The notes below the pieces were generated by a model. That model saw nothing but the letters and a program-made list of their open reading frames with translations, searched no databases and was not told where the DNA came from. From assembly GCF_003260125.1 (NCBI RefSeq), contig NZ_QHKO01000002.1:248001-312000 (forward strand): DNA of 64,000 bases, given 5' to 3'. How positions within the stretch are numbered: position 1 is the first letter of the stretch; each line of letters opens with the position of its first letter. The position numbers and the translations under genes were made by a program. Below, one piece after another: positions 18,257 through 26,511 of the stretch. Origin of the DNA: Lujinxingia litoralis (lineage in GTDB: Bacteria; Myxococcota_A; Bradymonadia; Bradymonadales; Bradymonadaceae).

Positions 18257-19419
18257 CACATCCCCTCATCCAGACCGAGATGCAGGTGCTCGAGCTTCAG
18301 TGGGCGCCCCTCGACCTCGATCTCCTCGTCCCGATCCGCACCGCCGCGGCCACCTACCGGGTGCGCCACGTAGTGATGCTACGGGCACGGGTGCGCATCG
18401 AAGGCCGCGAGGTCGTGGGCTACGGGGAATGCTCGCCATTGCCGGGCTGGAACGCCGAGTCGCGCGACGACGTCATCGCCGCCCTCACGCTGCTCCGTGA
18501 CGATCCCAACCTCTCGGCCCCCCTCTCGCTGGGCCCCGGCCAGCTCGATCAGGCGCTGGGCCAACTGGCCCTCCTCCCCACCCTGCGCTTCGCCCTCGAA
18601 CTCGCGCTCCTCGACGCCCTGGCTCGCCACCACAGCCTGCCCCTGGCCGCGATCTTGGGGCTCGCCAGCACCGCCACCGCCGACGACCTGCACCAGGGCG
18701 TGCCCCTGCAGACAACCTTCGCCCTGGACGCCCCCCTGATCACCGCCCAACGCGCGGCGGTCGCCGTCGGCAACTCCGAACTCGCCATCAAACTCAAGGT
18801 CGGCCTCGATCCCCTGCAGGGCGACCTCGAACGCATCCGGTTGGTCCGAGAGCACTGCCCCAACGCCCGCCTGCGCCTCGACGCCAACGGCGCCTTCAGC
18901 CCCGAGCAAACCCTCCGCTTTGCCCGGGCCGTGGCCGAATTTGACATCGACTTCATCGAAGAACCCGTCTCCCAACTCTCCGTCGATGCCTTTCAATACC
19001 TCCAACAGGCCAGCCCGGTCCCCATCGCCGCCGATGAGTCGGCCTCGCCGCCCGCACAGGCGCGCGCACTCATCGACGCCCGCGCTGTGGGCGCCCTGGT
19101 CCTCAAGCCCATGAGCATCGGTGGACTCCTGCCCACCCTGGAACTGATCCGCCTGGCCGACGCCGCGCACATACAGGTTGTCGTCAGCAACCTCATCGAA
19201 AGCGCCCTGGGCCGCCGGGCCGCCGCCCACCTGGTCATCGCAAACCGACACCTGCACGCCCTCCAGGGCTGCCACGGTCTCAAGACCGGTGGCTGGCTCC
19301 GCGCCGACGTCGCCCCCCGCGTCGATATCACCGCGCGCCAGCACCTCCGCCTGGACGATACCCCCGGGGTCGGCTTTATCCCGCGCCCCTGGAGTGAACA
19401 GCCTGGAGATGCACCATGA
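18253..19419 (+). CDS. menC: o-Succinylbenzoate synthase MenC
   Basis: A 388-residue enolase-superfamily enzyme that dehydrates SHCHC to o-succinylbenzoate. Visible catalytic elements are 'AIKLKVG' (KxK), 'RLDANGAF', 'FIEEPVSQL' and 'PIAADESAS' (the three metal ligands), and 'ALVLKPMSIGG' (second catalytic Lys). It starts with GTG at 18253, overlapping the menA stop as GTGA. The domain order is standard. Confidence 0.93.
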   Translation: MTHPLIQTEMQVLELQWAPLDLDLLVPIRTAAATYRVRHVVMLRARVRIEGREVVGYGECSPLPGWNAESRDDVIAALTLLRDDPNLSAPLSLGPGQLDQALGQLALLPTLRFALELALLDALARHHSLPLAAILGLASTATADDLHQGVPLQTTFALDAPLITAQRAAVAVGNSELAIKLKVGLDPLQGDLERIRLVREHCPNARLRLDANGAFSPEQTLRFARAVAEFDIDFIEEPVSQLSVDAFQYLQQASPVPIAADESASPPAQARALIDARAVGALVLKPMSIGGLLPTLELIRLADAAHIQVVVSNLIESALGRRAAAHLVIANRHLHALQGCHGLKTGGWLRADVAPRVDITARQHLRLDDTPGVGFIPRPWSEQPGDAP

Positions 19420-20975
19420 ACCGCGCCAACACACTCCCCTGGCTCGAACGCGCCGCCCGCGCCTACCCCGAACGCCTGGCCGTGGTCGCTGGCGACACCC
19501 GACTCTCGTACGCTCAGCTCCGCGCTGAGGTCGAACGCCGCGCGGCCCTCCTCGCCCAACGCGGCGTCGGCCCCGCAACGCGCGTGGGCCTACTCGCCGA
19601 CAACAGCCTGGAATGGTTGCTGGCCGCCCACGCCATCTTCTGGCGCGGCGCCGCCCTGGTGCCCCTTCACGCCCGCGCTACCCGCAGCGAACTCGCCACC
19701 ATGGGCGCCCGCGTCCAACTCCACACCCTGATCACCGATCGTTCCGACCTCGCCAGCGCAATCCCCACGGCGATGCCCCCGCTCTCGCTGACCGAACTCC
19801 AGGACGCCCCCGAAGAACCCCTTCAGGCGCAGCCGATCACCCTCCACGATCCGCTGATCATCCTCTTTACCTCCGGCACCACCGGCACCCCCAGCGCGGT
19901 GCCCCTGAGCGCCGCAAACATCGACGCCAGCGCCCAGGCCTCCGCCGAACGCCTCGGCACCTTCAGCGACGACCGCTGGCTCTGCTGCCTCCCCTTAAGC
20001 CACATGGGCGGGCTCGCCACACTCCTGCGCTGCGTCATCTACGGCACCTGCGTCGAACTCAGCGATGGATTTGACGAAGCCGCGATCCTTCAACTCCTCG
20101 CCGAACGCCCGATCACCCTGGCCAGCCTCGTCCCCACCATGGTCCACCGTCTGCTACGCCACGGCCGTGGACGAATCCACACCTCCCTGCGCGCCATCCT
20201 GGTGGGCGGTGGCCCCGTCGATGCAACCGATCTTCGCGCCGCCCGACGCCGGGGCCTCCCCGTCCTCCCCACCTACGGGATGAGCGAGGCCGCTAGCCAG
20301 ATCACGACGCTCCCCCTCGATGCCCCCGACGAGGCCCTGGCCAGCGCCGGCCGCCCCCTCCCCGGTACCGAGCTCCGCATCGTCGATGAGGCCGGCCTGC
20401 CGGTCGCCCCGGGCAACCCCGGAAGTATCGAAGTGCGCGGCCCCACCCTGTGCACAGGCTACCTCGGCGACGACACACCGCCGCTGCGCGACGCCCAGGG
20501 CTGGATGCGCACCGGCGACGTCGGACACCTCGACGAACGAGGCTTTCTCTTTGTACACCACCGGGCCTCCGAACGGATTGTCTCCGGCGGCGAAAACATC
20601 GATCCCCGCGAAGTCGAACGCGTCCTGCGCTCACTTAACCTCGTGAGCGACGCCTGCGCCTTTGCCATCGACCACCCCGAATGGGGCCAGGAACTCTGCT
20701 GCGCCCTGGTCCTCGCCGATCCATCGCTTCCCTCAACCCCTCCCAGCCCTCGGGCACCGGCGCTGAACGCCTCCAACGACTCCCTTCAAACCACGCTGCT
20801 CGAACACTGCCGCCAGAGCATGGCCCCCTTTAAGATCCCGCGACGCTGGTTCCTGATCGATGAGCTTCCCCGCACTGCCAGCGGAAAAGTCCGTCGCCGT
20901 GACCTTGTCAGCCTCGCGAACGATAACCTCAAGCACGCCCCTTCGACGTTTTACGATGTGAGGACCTCCTCATGA
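19416..20975 (+). CDS. menE: o-Succinylbenzoate-CoA ligase MenE
   Basis: A 519-residue ANL-superfamily adenylate-forming ligase that activates o-succinylbenzoate with CoA. Motifs in order: 'ILFTSGTTGTPSAVPLS' (P-loop), 'PTYGMSEAASQITTLP', 'GWMRTGDVGHLDERG', 'RIVSGGENIDPREVE' and 'PRTASGKVRRRDL' (catalytic Lys). The operon position fixes the substrate better than the motifs alone. Its ATG overlaps the menC stop as ATGA. Confidence 0.93.
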   Translation: MNRANTLPWLERAARAYPERLAVVAGDTRLSYAQLRAEVERRAALLAQRGVGPATRVGLLADNSLEWLLAAHAIFWRGAALVPLHARATRSELATMGARVQLHTLITDRSDLASAIPTAMPPLSLTELQDAPEEPLQAQPITLHDPLIILFTSGTTGTPSAVPLSAANIDASAQASAERLGTFSDDRWLCCLPLSHMGGLATLLRCVIYGTCVELSDGFDEAAILQLLAERPITLASLVPTMVHRLLRHGRGRIHTSLRAILVGGGPVDATDLRAARRRGLPVLPTYGMSEAASQITTLPLDAPDEALASAGRPLPGTELRIVDEAGLPVAPGNPGSIEVRGPTLCTGYLGDDTPPLRDAQGWMRTGDVGHLDERGFLFVHHRASERIVSGGENIDPREVERVLRSLNLVSDACAFAIDHPEWGQELCCALVLADPSLPSTPPSPRAPALNASNDSLQTTLLEHCRQSMAPFKIPRRWFLIDELPRTASGKVRRRDLVSLANDNLKHAPSTFYDVRTSS

Positions 20976-21847
20976 GCACCGCCGAACTCAGCCCCGCCCT
21001 CCCCACCTCCGACTCTTCCTCGACCGACCCGCGTCGACCGCTGACGGGCCGTCGCAGCGATGGCGCGCGCCATATCGTCCACATCGGCGACGTCCCCTTC
21101 GGGGCCGACCCCTTCGTGGTGATCGCTGGCCCCTGCGCGGTGGAATCCGCCGAGATGATTTCCCGCGCCGCCTCCTCCGTCGCCGAACTCGGTGCCAACG
21201 TCCTGCGCGGCGGGGCCTTTAAGCCCCGCACCTCTCCCTACAGCTTCCAGGGCCTGGGGATGCCCGGAATCTCCATGATGCACCAGGCCGCCCGCGCGCA
21301 GAACCTCCCCTTCGTCACCGAAATCCTCTCCGAAGACGTCGTCGATGAGCTCGCCGAACAGGTCGACGCCTTCCAGATCGGCGCGCGAAACATGCAGAAC
21401 TTCGCCCTCCTGGAGGCCGTCGGCCGTACCGGTCGCCCCGTCGTCTTAAAACGTAACTTCGGCGCCACGCTCACCGAATGGCTCCTGGCCGCCGAGCACG
21501 TCGCCCGCGCAGGCTCTAGCAACATCGTCCTCTGCGAACGCGGCATCCGCACCTTCGGCGACGAAACCCGCTTCACCATGGACCTCGCCGGCGCGATGTG
21601 GGCCCAGGAACAAACGCGTCTCCCCGTCATCATCGACCCCTCCCACGCCATCGGCATCCCGCACCTCCTCGCCCGCGCGGCGGCCGCCGCCCTGGCCGCC
21701 GGCCTCGATGGCATCATGGTCGAGGTCCATCCCGATCCCGAACAGGCGCGTTGCGATGCCGACCAGGCCCTGACCGTCCCCGCGTTTAAAGAGCTGATGG
21801 CGCACCTGGAGCGCTTCGCCATCGTTCGCCCCCTGCTCAAACCCTGA
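20972..21847 (+). CDS. aroF: 3-deoxy-7-phosphoheptulonate (DAHP) synthase, AroF/AroG type I-beta
   Basis: A 291-residue enzyme that condenses phosphoenolpyruvate with erythrose 4-phosphate, the entry to the shikimate pathway. 'VVIAGPCAVESAEM', 'LRGGAFKPRTSPYSFQGLG', 'QIGARNMQNFALLEA', 'PVVLKRNFGATLTEWL' and 'PVIIDPSHAIG' match the short type I-beta (Thermotoga/Bacillus-like) DAHP synthases. There is no fused chorismate mutase or full ACT regulatory domain; about 35 poorly conserved residues precede the barrel. Its ATG overlaps the menE stop as ATGA, so it is translated as the last gene of the men transcript. This would raise chorismate supply when menaquinone is made (inference). Confidence 0.93.
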   Translation: MSTAELSPALPTSDSSSTDPRRPLTGRRSDGARHIVHIGDVPFGADPFVVIAGPCAVESAEMISRAASSVAELGANVLRGGAFKPRTSPYSFQGLGMPGISMMHQAARAQNLPFVTEILSEDVVDELAEQVDAFQIGARNMQNFALLEAVGRTGRPVVLKRNFGATLTEWLLAAEHVARAGSSNIVLCERGIRTFGDETRFTMDLAGAMWAQEQTRLPVIIDPSHAIGIPHLLARAAAAALAAGLDGIMVEVHPDPEQARCDADQALTVPAFKELMAHLERFAIVRPLLKP

Positions 21848-21858
21848 GCCCGGCACCC

Positions 21859-22653
21859 TCACCCCCCGGCGCTTCTCCAGAACACACGCAGCGCTTCCAC
21901 CACGCCCCGGGGCTCCTCCAGGTGCACATTATGCCCGGCGCCCCCGATCACTCGGGCTTCTCCACCGCTGGCCCCCGCCGCGCGCGCGGCCATCGACGCA
22001 TAGCGGGCATCACTCGCCCCGGCAATCCATAGCGAAGGCACCCCAAGCCCGGGCAGCTCGGACCACCGTTCGGGTTCGAGCCCCGGGCTCACCTCGGCGA
22101 TCACGCGAGCCAACGCCTCGGCATCCCCCTCCAGCCGACGCCCCTTCATTGCTTCAAAGCCCGGGTGCGCTCGCAAACTCTCAAAGAGCGCGAGCTCATA
22201 CCACTCCGCCACAAAACCCCTCACTCCCACCCCACGCAACCGGGCCGCCCGCTCCCGATCGAGCTCCGCCCGCACCTTGCGGGCCCCCTCACCCTCGAGC
22301 CCCGGGCTGGCCGACTCCAACACCACCGTCCGAACCCGCTCCGGATACGCCAGCGCCAACGCCAACGCCACGCGTCCCCCCATCGAATACCCCACCACAT
22401 CGACCGGCTCCGAACTCACCTCCGCCACGACCGCCGCCACCTGCTCGGCCATCGCCCCGAGTGTCATCGGCTCCTCCCCCAACGCACCGACGCTTCCCCC
22501 ATGCCCGGGAAGATCCACCGCCACACATCGGCGAACATCCCGACACCCCGCGATCACCTCCTCCCAATCGCGACCATCCCCCATAAATCCGTGCACAAAG
22601 AGCGCTACCGGCCCCTCCCCCTGCTCCCTCACTTGCAATCGCCCCTTCACCAC
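21859..22653 (-). CDS. menH: Alpha/beta hydrolase, probable SHCHC synthase MenH
   Basis: A 264-residue alpha/beta hydrolase with 'LFVHGFMGDGRDW' (oxyanion loop), 'VVGYSMGGRVALALA' (Ser nucleophile elbow) and 'VIGGAGHNVHLEEP' (catalytic His). These are typical of MenH, which eliminates pyruvate from SEPHCHC. The men operon context supports this, but the gene is convergent to it, ending 11 bp from aroF. Two consecutive GTG codons follow GAGGAGG. The second (22650) has better spacing, so the start is uncertain by one codon. Confidence 0.85.
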   Translation of the reverse strand: MVKGRLQVREQGEGPVALFVHGFMGDGRDWEEVIAGCRDVRRCVAVDLPGHGGSVGALGEEPMTLGAMAEQVAAVVAEVSSEPVDVVGYSMGGRVALALALAYPERVRTVVLESASPGLEGEGARKVRAELDRERAARLRGVGVRGFVAEWYELALFESLRAHPGFEAMKGRRLEGDAEALARVIAEVSPGLEPERWSELPGLGVPSLWIAGASDARYASMAARAAGASGGEARVIGGAGHNVHLEEPRGVVEALRVFWRSAGG

Positions 22654-22780
22654 TGCCTCCTCAACCTCAGTTCGCCTTCCAGATCCCCGGCGTCACCCCG
22701 CAAAGCCCACGCGCTCCCCCCCGCCAGACATGCGCGCTCACGGCCTCTCAGCCTTCCCCCGCCAGATAACACGCCCTTCC

Positions 22781-23046
22781 GCGCGTACAACACCCTTTTC
22801 CAAACTCACACAACCCCCTGTACGCGCGTACAACACCCTTTTCCAAACTCACACAACCCCCTGCACGCGCGTACAACACCCTTTTCCAAACTCACACAAC
22901 CCCTTGTACGCGCGTACAACACCCTTTTCCAAACTCACCCCCCCCTGCACGCGCGTACAACACCCTTTTCCAAACTCACACAACCCCCTGCACGCGCGTA
23001 CAACGCCCTTTTCCAAGCTCAAACACCCCCTTGCACGCGCGTACAA
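22781..23046. repeat. Tandem array, 43-bp unit, six copies plus a partial one
   Basis: GCGCGTACAACACCCTTTTC begins at 22781, 22824, 22867, 22910, 22951, 22994 (one G for A) and, truncated, at 23037. Spacing is 43 bp except one 41-bp unit (22910-22950). Copies are nearly identical, so the array is young or homogenised. The unit junction is a dyad: TGTACGCGCGTACA in copies beginning at 22824 and 22910 is a perfect 14-bp palindrome, and the TGCACGCGCGTACA variant has one mismatch. A 43-bp period breaks any reading frame, so the array does not encode a repeated peptide. Confidence 0.92.
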
Positions 23047-23177
23047 CCAGACTGTGACCCGAAAAATACCCTCTGCACGCGCGCGTACCGCCCCTTGCGT
23101 GCACCAGGCACACGCCCTCCAGAACAGGAACACGCCGACCGGACTCCCCGGGCCCCGAAGACTCCCGGTACCCAACA

Positions 23178-23214
23178 CACAAAAAAGCCGACCCCACGGA
23201 AGGGGGCCGGCTTT
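23178..23214 (-). terminator. Terminator of the lipin-like lipoprotein gene
   Basis: On the minus strand AAAGCCGGCCCCC and GGGGTCGGCTTTTTT pair around TTCCGT (one bulge or mismatch), ending in six T residues. It lies about 140 bp after the stop codon of the minus-strand gene at 23353. Confidence 0.8.
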
Positions 23215-23352
23215 GCACTGTCTCAATCTCGCTCAGGAGCGGGAGTTCACTTCCGGCGAGTTGCTGTGAGATGGGGCGACGCCCGGGAGCGCGCTCTTGG
23301 GTGGTGGGCTGACCCGACCGTCATCCCTGCGCTCCATCCCGGGTCCCGCCTC

Positions 23353-24531
23353 TCAGGGGCCCCAGGTAAAGGGCTGTTCCACGGCGACTTCGCCCTGAAT
23401 GTCCTGAAGATGGGTCAGGTAGTCCTCACCAAGCGCGACCGTTCCCTCCTCGCCACCATGGGCACCGAGAATATAGGTGCGGTCAAGCGGCACCCCGGCC
23501 TGCGCGTAGGCGTAAATGTCGGTGGTCGCGTTGCCATAGGCCACCGTCACCTCAAATCCGAGCCCCTGCAGGTACGCCAGAAACTCCGCTTTGTACGTTC
23601 CCACCCCACCTTCGGTCGGCATCGACTCGGAGTTCGAGCTGGTCAGGCGAAGATGCCCCGGCGCCATCCCCTGATCGATCAACCACTCCCGGCTCTGCGC
23701 GGTCAGCCAGTAGGGCCGACCGGTCATGTACACCAGCTGATAGCCGTGCTCACCGTGGCGCACCTGGGTGATATCCGTCGCTCCGGCGCGAGCCTCCGGC
23801 ACGTAATCGCCGTCGAAAATCGGCTCAAAGAGATCATTGAAGATGTCGGCAAAGAGCTCGGTATCCGAGGTCGTCAGCGTCGCGTCGATATCAAAGACCA
23901 GAAGCTTCGTGCCCTGCGGCAGAACCCGCATCATCGAGCGAGTGTACGTATTATCGCCCATCACCCGCAGGTAGAGCGCGTACGCTCCCACCGGCGGCAG
24001 CACATCCGGCGCCATCGTCAACGCCACTCGCCCATCACTATCGGTGAGCCCCTCTCCCACACGCACGTACTCCCCGGAGCAGTCGTCCATCCACACCTCG
24101 ATCCGCTCGCCCTGCAGGTCTTTGCTGGTCGGACCGTAGGTGAACTTGCCGGTGAGCACAGCCTCACGCGCCGGATGCGTGATCACATCCTGCGCGCTAT
24201 GCCAGTCACTGAGCGCGGCGATGGCACGACTCGAGAAGTTCTCCCAGTCCACAGTGTCATCTTCCCCAAACTGCGGCAGGGGCGCCTGGTCACAAAACAC
24301 ATGGACCGGCAGCGAGGCGCCCGGGTCAACGTCCCCCTCGCCGGCATCGTTCGACCCTCCATCCCCAACATGGTCGCCTTTCCCATCCGGCTCGCCGACA
24401 TCTTCGTTCCCGACGTCGTCGTTCCAGGGGGCCTGAGAAGCTTCGGACGGACCACAGGCGCCAAGCATCGCCGAAAGCGCCAGTATCGCGGTCGCGCGCG
24501 ACCAGAGAGTAGATTCAACACATGTCTTCAT
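23353..24531 (-). CDS. Lipoprotein with LNS2 (lipin-like HAD phosphatase) domain
   Basis: A 392-residue lipoprotein: signal peptide with lipobox LGAC, an acidic Gly/Asp linker (about 30-75), an unassigned beta-rich region, and a C-terminal HAD domain from about 225. HAD motifs: 'LLVFDIDATLTTSD' (DxDxT, as in lipin/Smp2 phosphatidate phosphatases), 'YQLVYMTGRPYWLTAQSREW' (motif II), a conserved 'GTYKAEFL' Lys and 'VAYGNATTDIYAYAQAGVP' (acidic motif). Lipins dephosphorylate phosphatidate; anchored outside the cytoplasm this protein might act on phospholipids, but its substrate is not known. ATG at 24531 chosen because the signal peptide begins there. Confidence 0.85.
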   Translation of the reverse strand: MKTCVESTLWSRATAILALSAMLGACGPSEASQAPWNDDVGNEDVGEPDGKGDHVGDGGSNDAGEGDVDPGASLPVHVFCDQAPLPQFGEDDTVDWENFSSRAIAALSDWHSAQDVITHPAREAVLTGKFTYGPTSKDLQGERIEVWMDDCSGEYVRVGEGLTDSDGRVALTMAPDVLPPVGAYALYLRVMGDNTYTRSMMRVLPQGTKLLVFDIDATLTTSDTELFADIFNDLFEPIFDGDYVPEARAGATDITQVRHGEHGYQLVYMTGRPYWLTAQSREWLIDQGMAPGHLRLTSSNSESMPTEGGVGTYKAEFLAYLQGLGFEVTVAYGNATTDIYAYAQAGVPLDRTYILGAHGGEEGTVALGEDYLTHLQDIQGEVAVEQPFTWGP

Positions 24532-24688
24532 CACACACCTCGTCGTTGGGGACTCGTTTTTATCACTTCTCACTTTGGGCGCGCATCATAACGACGCGCT
24601 CCTCAAACGCAAACGGCATCGACTTGCGCACCTCAAGCCCCTCTGGGTATCGATACCCCGACGATTCCCCTCTCCCATGGAGCAGATC

Positions 24689-25036
24689 ATGACCCTGAAA
24701 CTGACCATCTGGCACAATCCCCGGTGCAGCAAATCTCGCCAGACCCTGCAACTCCTCGAAGAGCACGGCGCCGAGCTTACGGTACGCCGCTACCTCGACG
24801 ATCCCCCCTCAGTCGACGAACTCCGCCACGCGCTGACCCTGCTCGGCATCGACGCCGCGGGACTGGTCCGCCGCAAAGAAGCGCTCTTTAAGGAACTCGA
24901 CCTCAAAGACGCCGCCGACGACGCTCTCATCGAAGCCATGGCAACGCACCCCAAACTCATTGAGCGCCCCCTCGTCCTCAGCGAAGGCGACGCCGCCATC
25001 GGCCGCCCCCCCGAAGACGTCCTGCGTCTCCTCTGA
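24689..25036 (+). CDS. ArsC/YfgD-family thioredoxin-fold protein
   Basis: A 115-residue arsenate-reductase-family protein. The N-terminal 'IWHNPRCSKSRQTLQLLEEH' carries the single catalytic Cys in the HNPxCSKSR form typical of YfgD. 'IERPLVLSEGDAAIGRPPE' matches the C-terminal family motif (R-P-ϕ near 92-104). YfgD-like members lack proven arsenate reduction in most species, so redox or detoxification roles are uncertain. ATG at 24689 has GGAG 6 nt upstream; an ATG at 24677 is an alternative. The DUF4287 gene follows after 28 bp, probably in one transcript. Confidence 0.85.
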   Translation: MTLKLTIWHNPRCSKSRQTLQLLEEHGAELTVRRYLDDPPSVDELRHALTLLGIDAAGLVRRKEALFKELDLKDAADDALIEAMATHPKLIERPLVLSEGDAAIGRPPEDVLRLL

Positions 25037-25064
25037 ATCGTCCTCGCTCCCCTCAGGATCTCCC

Positions 25065-25661
25065 ATGCCCACCATCAGCGACGACGCCGTACAGAAGGCC
25101 ACCGGACACGACTGGGCCCACTGGTTCGCGCTCCTGGATACCCTCGGCGCACAGGCGATGTCCCATACCACCATCGCCAGCCACCTCCAGACCCACGAAG
25201 GCGTCTCGGGCTGGTGGGCGCAATCGATCACCGTCGCCTACGAGCGCGCCCGAGGAATGCGGGAGCACGGCCAGACCACCCGCGGGTTTCAGGTCAGCAC
25301 GCAGAAAACCGCCTGGCCCGACGTGCAGGCGGCCTGGAGCGCGCTCACCTCCTCGACTGGGCTCAAAATCTGGCTGGCCGACAACGCGCCCGACGCGCTA
25401 CAGGAAGGTCAGACCTTTGCGCTGCCCGATGGCACCCGCGTGGAGGTGCGTGGCATACGCCCGCACCAGCAGATTCGTCTGGGCTGGCAGCCCCTCGGAG
25501 ACTTGCCCACGCAGGTCGTCATCGCCCGCACCGCCACCAGCGCATCCGGCAAAGGCACGATTGGATTCACCCACGAGAGCCTCCCGGACGAAAGCGCCCG
25601 TCAGGACTCCCGAGAACGTTGGGCGGCCTGCCTCAAAGCGCTCGCTCGCCAGGCCCTCTAA
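25065..25661 (+). CDS. DUF4287 / SRPBCC-like protein
   Basis: A 198-residue cytosolic protein. The N-terminal 70 residues ('ATGHDWAHWFALLDTLGA', 'GWWAQSITVAYERARGMRE') match the DUF4287 pattern: a helical domain with paired Trp. The rest resembles an AHSA1/SRPBCC helix-grip lobe ('RIRPHQQIRLGWQP'-like strand, 'ARQDSRERWAACLKALARQA' as the terminal helix). Function of the family is unknown; ligand binding is inferred from the fold. It lies 28 bp after the YfgD-like gene. Confidence 0.7.
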   Translation: MPTISDDAVQKATGHDWAHWFALLDTLGAQAMSHTTIASHLQTHEGVSGWWAQSITVAYERARGMREHGQTTRGFQVSTQKTAWPDVQAAWSALTSSTGLKIWLADNAPDALQEGQTFALPDGTRVEVRGIRPHQQIRLGWQPLGDLPTQVVIARTATSASGKGTIGFTHESLPDESARQDSRERWAACLKALARQAL

Positions 25662-25732
25662 ACCCTGCCTCAGTCTCCCCCGCTCGCCAGCGAGCCTTTC
25701 CGGCGGCATGCGCCGCCCCTTCCCACTCATCT

Positions 25733-26317
25733 ATGAGCACGACCATGACTCAAAGCGATCTTCTCCAACGCGCCAATCACGCCTGCGAACTCTGCGGCGC
25801 CACCGACGACCTGGCCCCCCTGGCCGTAGCCCCCTACGCCGATGAGAGCCTGGATCATAACGCGCTGTGCTGCGCTACCTGTCGCGCCCAGATCAACGGC
25901 GACAGCGACCTCGACTCAAAGCACTGGTTCTGCCTTCAGGAATCCATCTGGAGCGAACATGCCCCGGTACAGGTCCTCGGCTACCGCCTGCTCCACCGTC
26001 TGAGCGCGGAGCCCTGGGCCGGCGATCTTCTGGCTCAGGCCTACCTGGCCGACGACGTGCTCCAGTGGGCTCGCGATGGTCTCCACGCCACCGACGACGA
26101 TGCCCCCCGCACGCTCGACAGCAACGGCACCGAGCTCCAGGAAGGCGACGCGGTCACCCTGATCAAAGACCTCGACGTCAAGGGCACCTCCTTCACCGCC
26201 AAGCGTGGCACGCTCGTCAAGAACATCCACCTCACCGGCGACCCGGCCTACGTCGAAGGACGAGTCAACGGCACGGTCATCGTGCTCAAAACCGAGTTTC
26301 TCAAACGCGCCTCCTGA
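25733..26317 (+). CDS. PhnA-domain (YjdM-like) zinc-ribbon protein
   Basis: A 194-residue protein with an N-terminal zinc ribbon ('ACELCGATDDLAPL', 'CCATCRAQI') and a C-terminal PhnA domain ('DSNGTELQEGDAVTLIKDLD', 'GTLVKNIHLTGDPAYVEGRV'). E. coli YjdM is about 111 residues; here a helical segment (~50-110) separates the parts, a layout common in other phyla. Despite the name, phosphonoacetate hydrolysis is not established for this type. Starts at 25733 or 25745 are both possible; neither has a strong ribosome site. A hairpin at 26329-26359 follows. Confidence 0.82.
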   Translation: MSTTMTQSDLLQRANHACELCGATDDLAPLAVAPYADESLDHNALCCATCRAQINGDSDLDSKHWFCLQESIWSEHAPVQVLGYRLLHRLSAEPWAGDLLAQAYLADDVLQWARDGLHATDDDAPRTLDSNGTELQEGDAVTLIKDLDVKGTSFTAKRGTLVKNIHLTGDPAYVEGRVNGTVIVLKTEFLKRAS

Positions 26318-26328
26318 CCCCCCACGTA

Positions 26329-26359
26329 CGCGCGGCCCGACAAAGCGCCGGGCCGCGCG
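26329..26359 (+). terminator. Hairpin after the PhnA-domain gene
   Basis: An 11-bp perfect stem, CGCGCGGCCCG (26329-26339) with CGGGCCGCGCG (26349-26359), sits 12 bp after the stop codon and is followed by ATGTTT rather than a T-run. It is probably a terminator or transcript-end structure. Confidence 0.6.
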
Positions 26360-26511
26360 ATGTTTAACTTCACACCAACACTATCCTTCAGCGCCGCTCT
26401 GCCCCCGGACCTCCCATCGACGAACTCGCCACACCACCAGCCGACGACACCGGCGCGTCAAATGCTCCTCAGCCGCCGCCGAGACGCCCGCCTCGCAGCG
26501 CGAAGCGCATC

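Larger units (their letters stand above)
22654..23352. other. Intergenic region with tandem repeats
   Basis: This 699-bp gap holds the menH leader (22654-22780), the 43-bp tandem array (22781-23046), a stretch of about 130 bp with decayed repeat-like fragments (CACGCGCGCGTAC near 23078), and a terminator for the minus-strand lipoprotein gene. I see no gene between 23215 and 23352. Confidence 0.7.

Noticed and set aside
22781..23046. CRISPR array
   Set aside because: Direct repeats abut without unique spacers and there are no cas genes in the window; same for the other two arrays.
22165..24591. 808-codon plus-strand frame crossing menH, the repeat array and the lipoprotein gene
   Set aside because: It runs antisense to two good genes and through a noncoding array; composition is low-complexity Pro/His/Arg.
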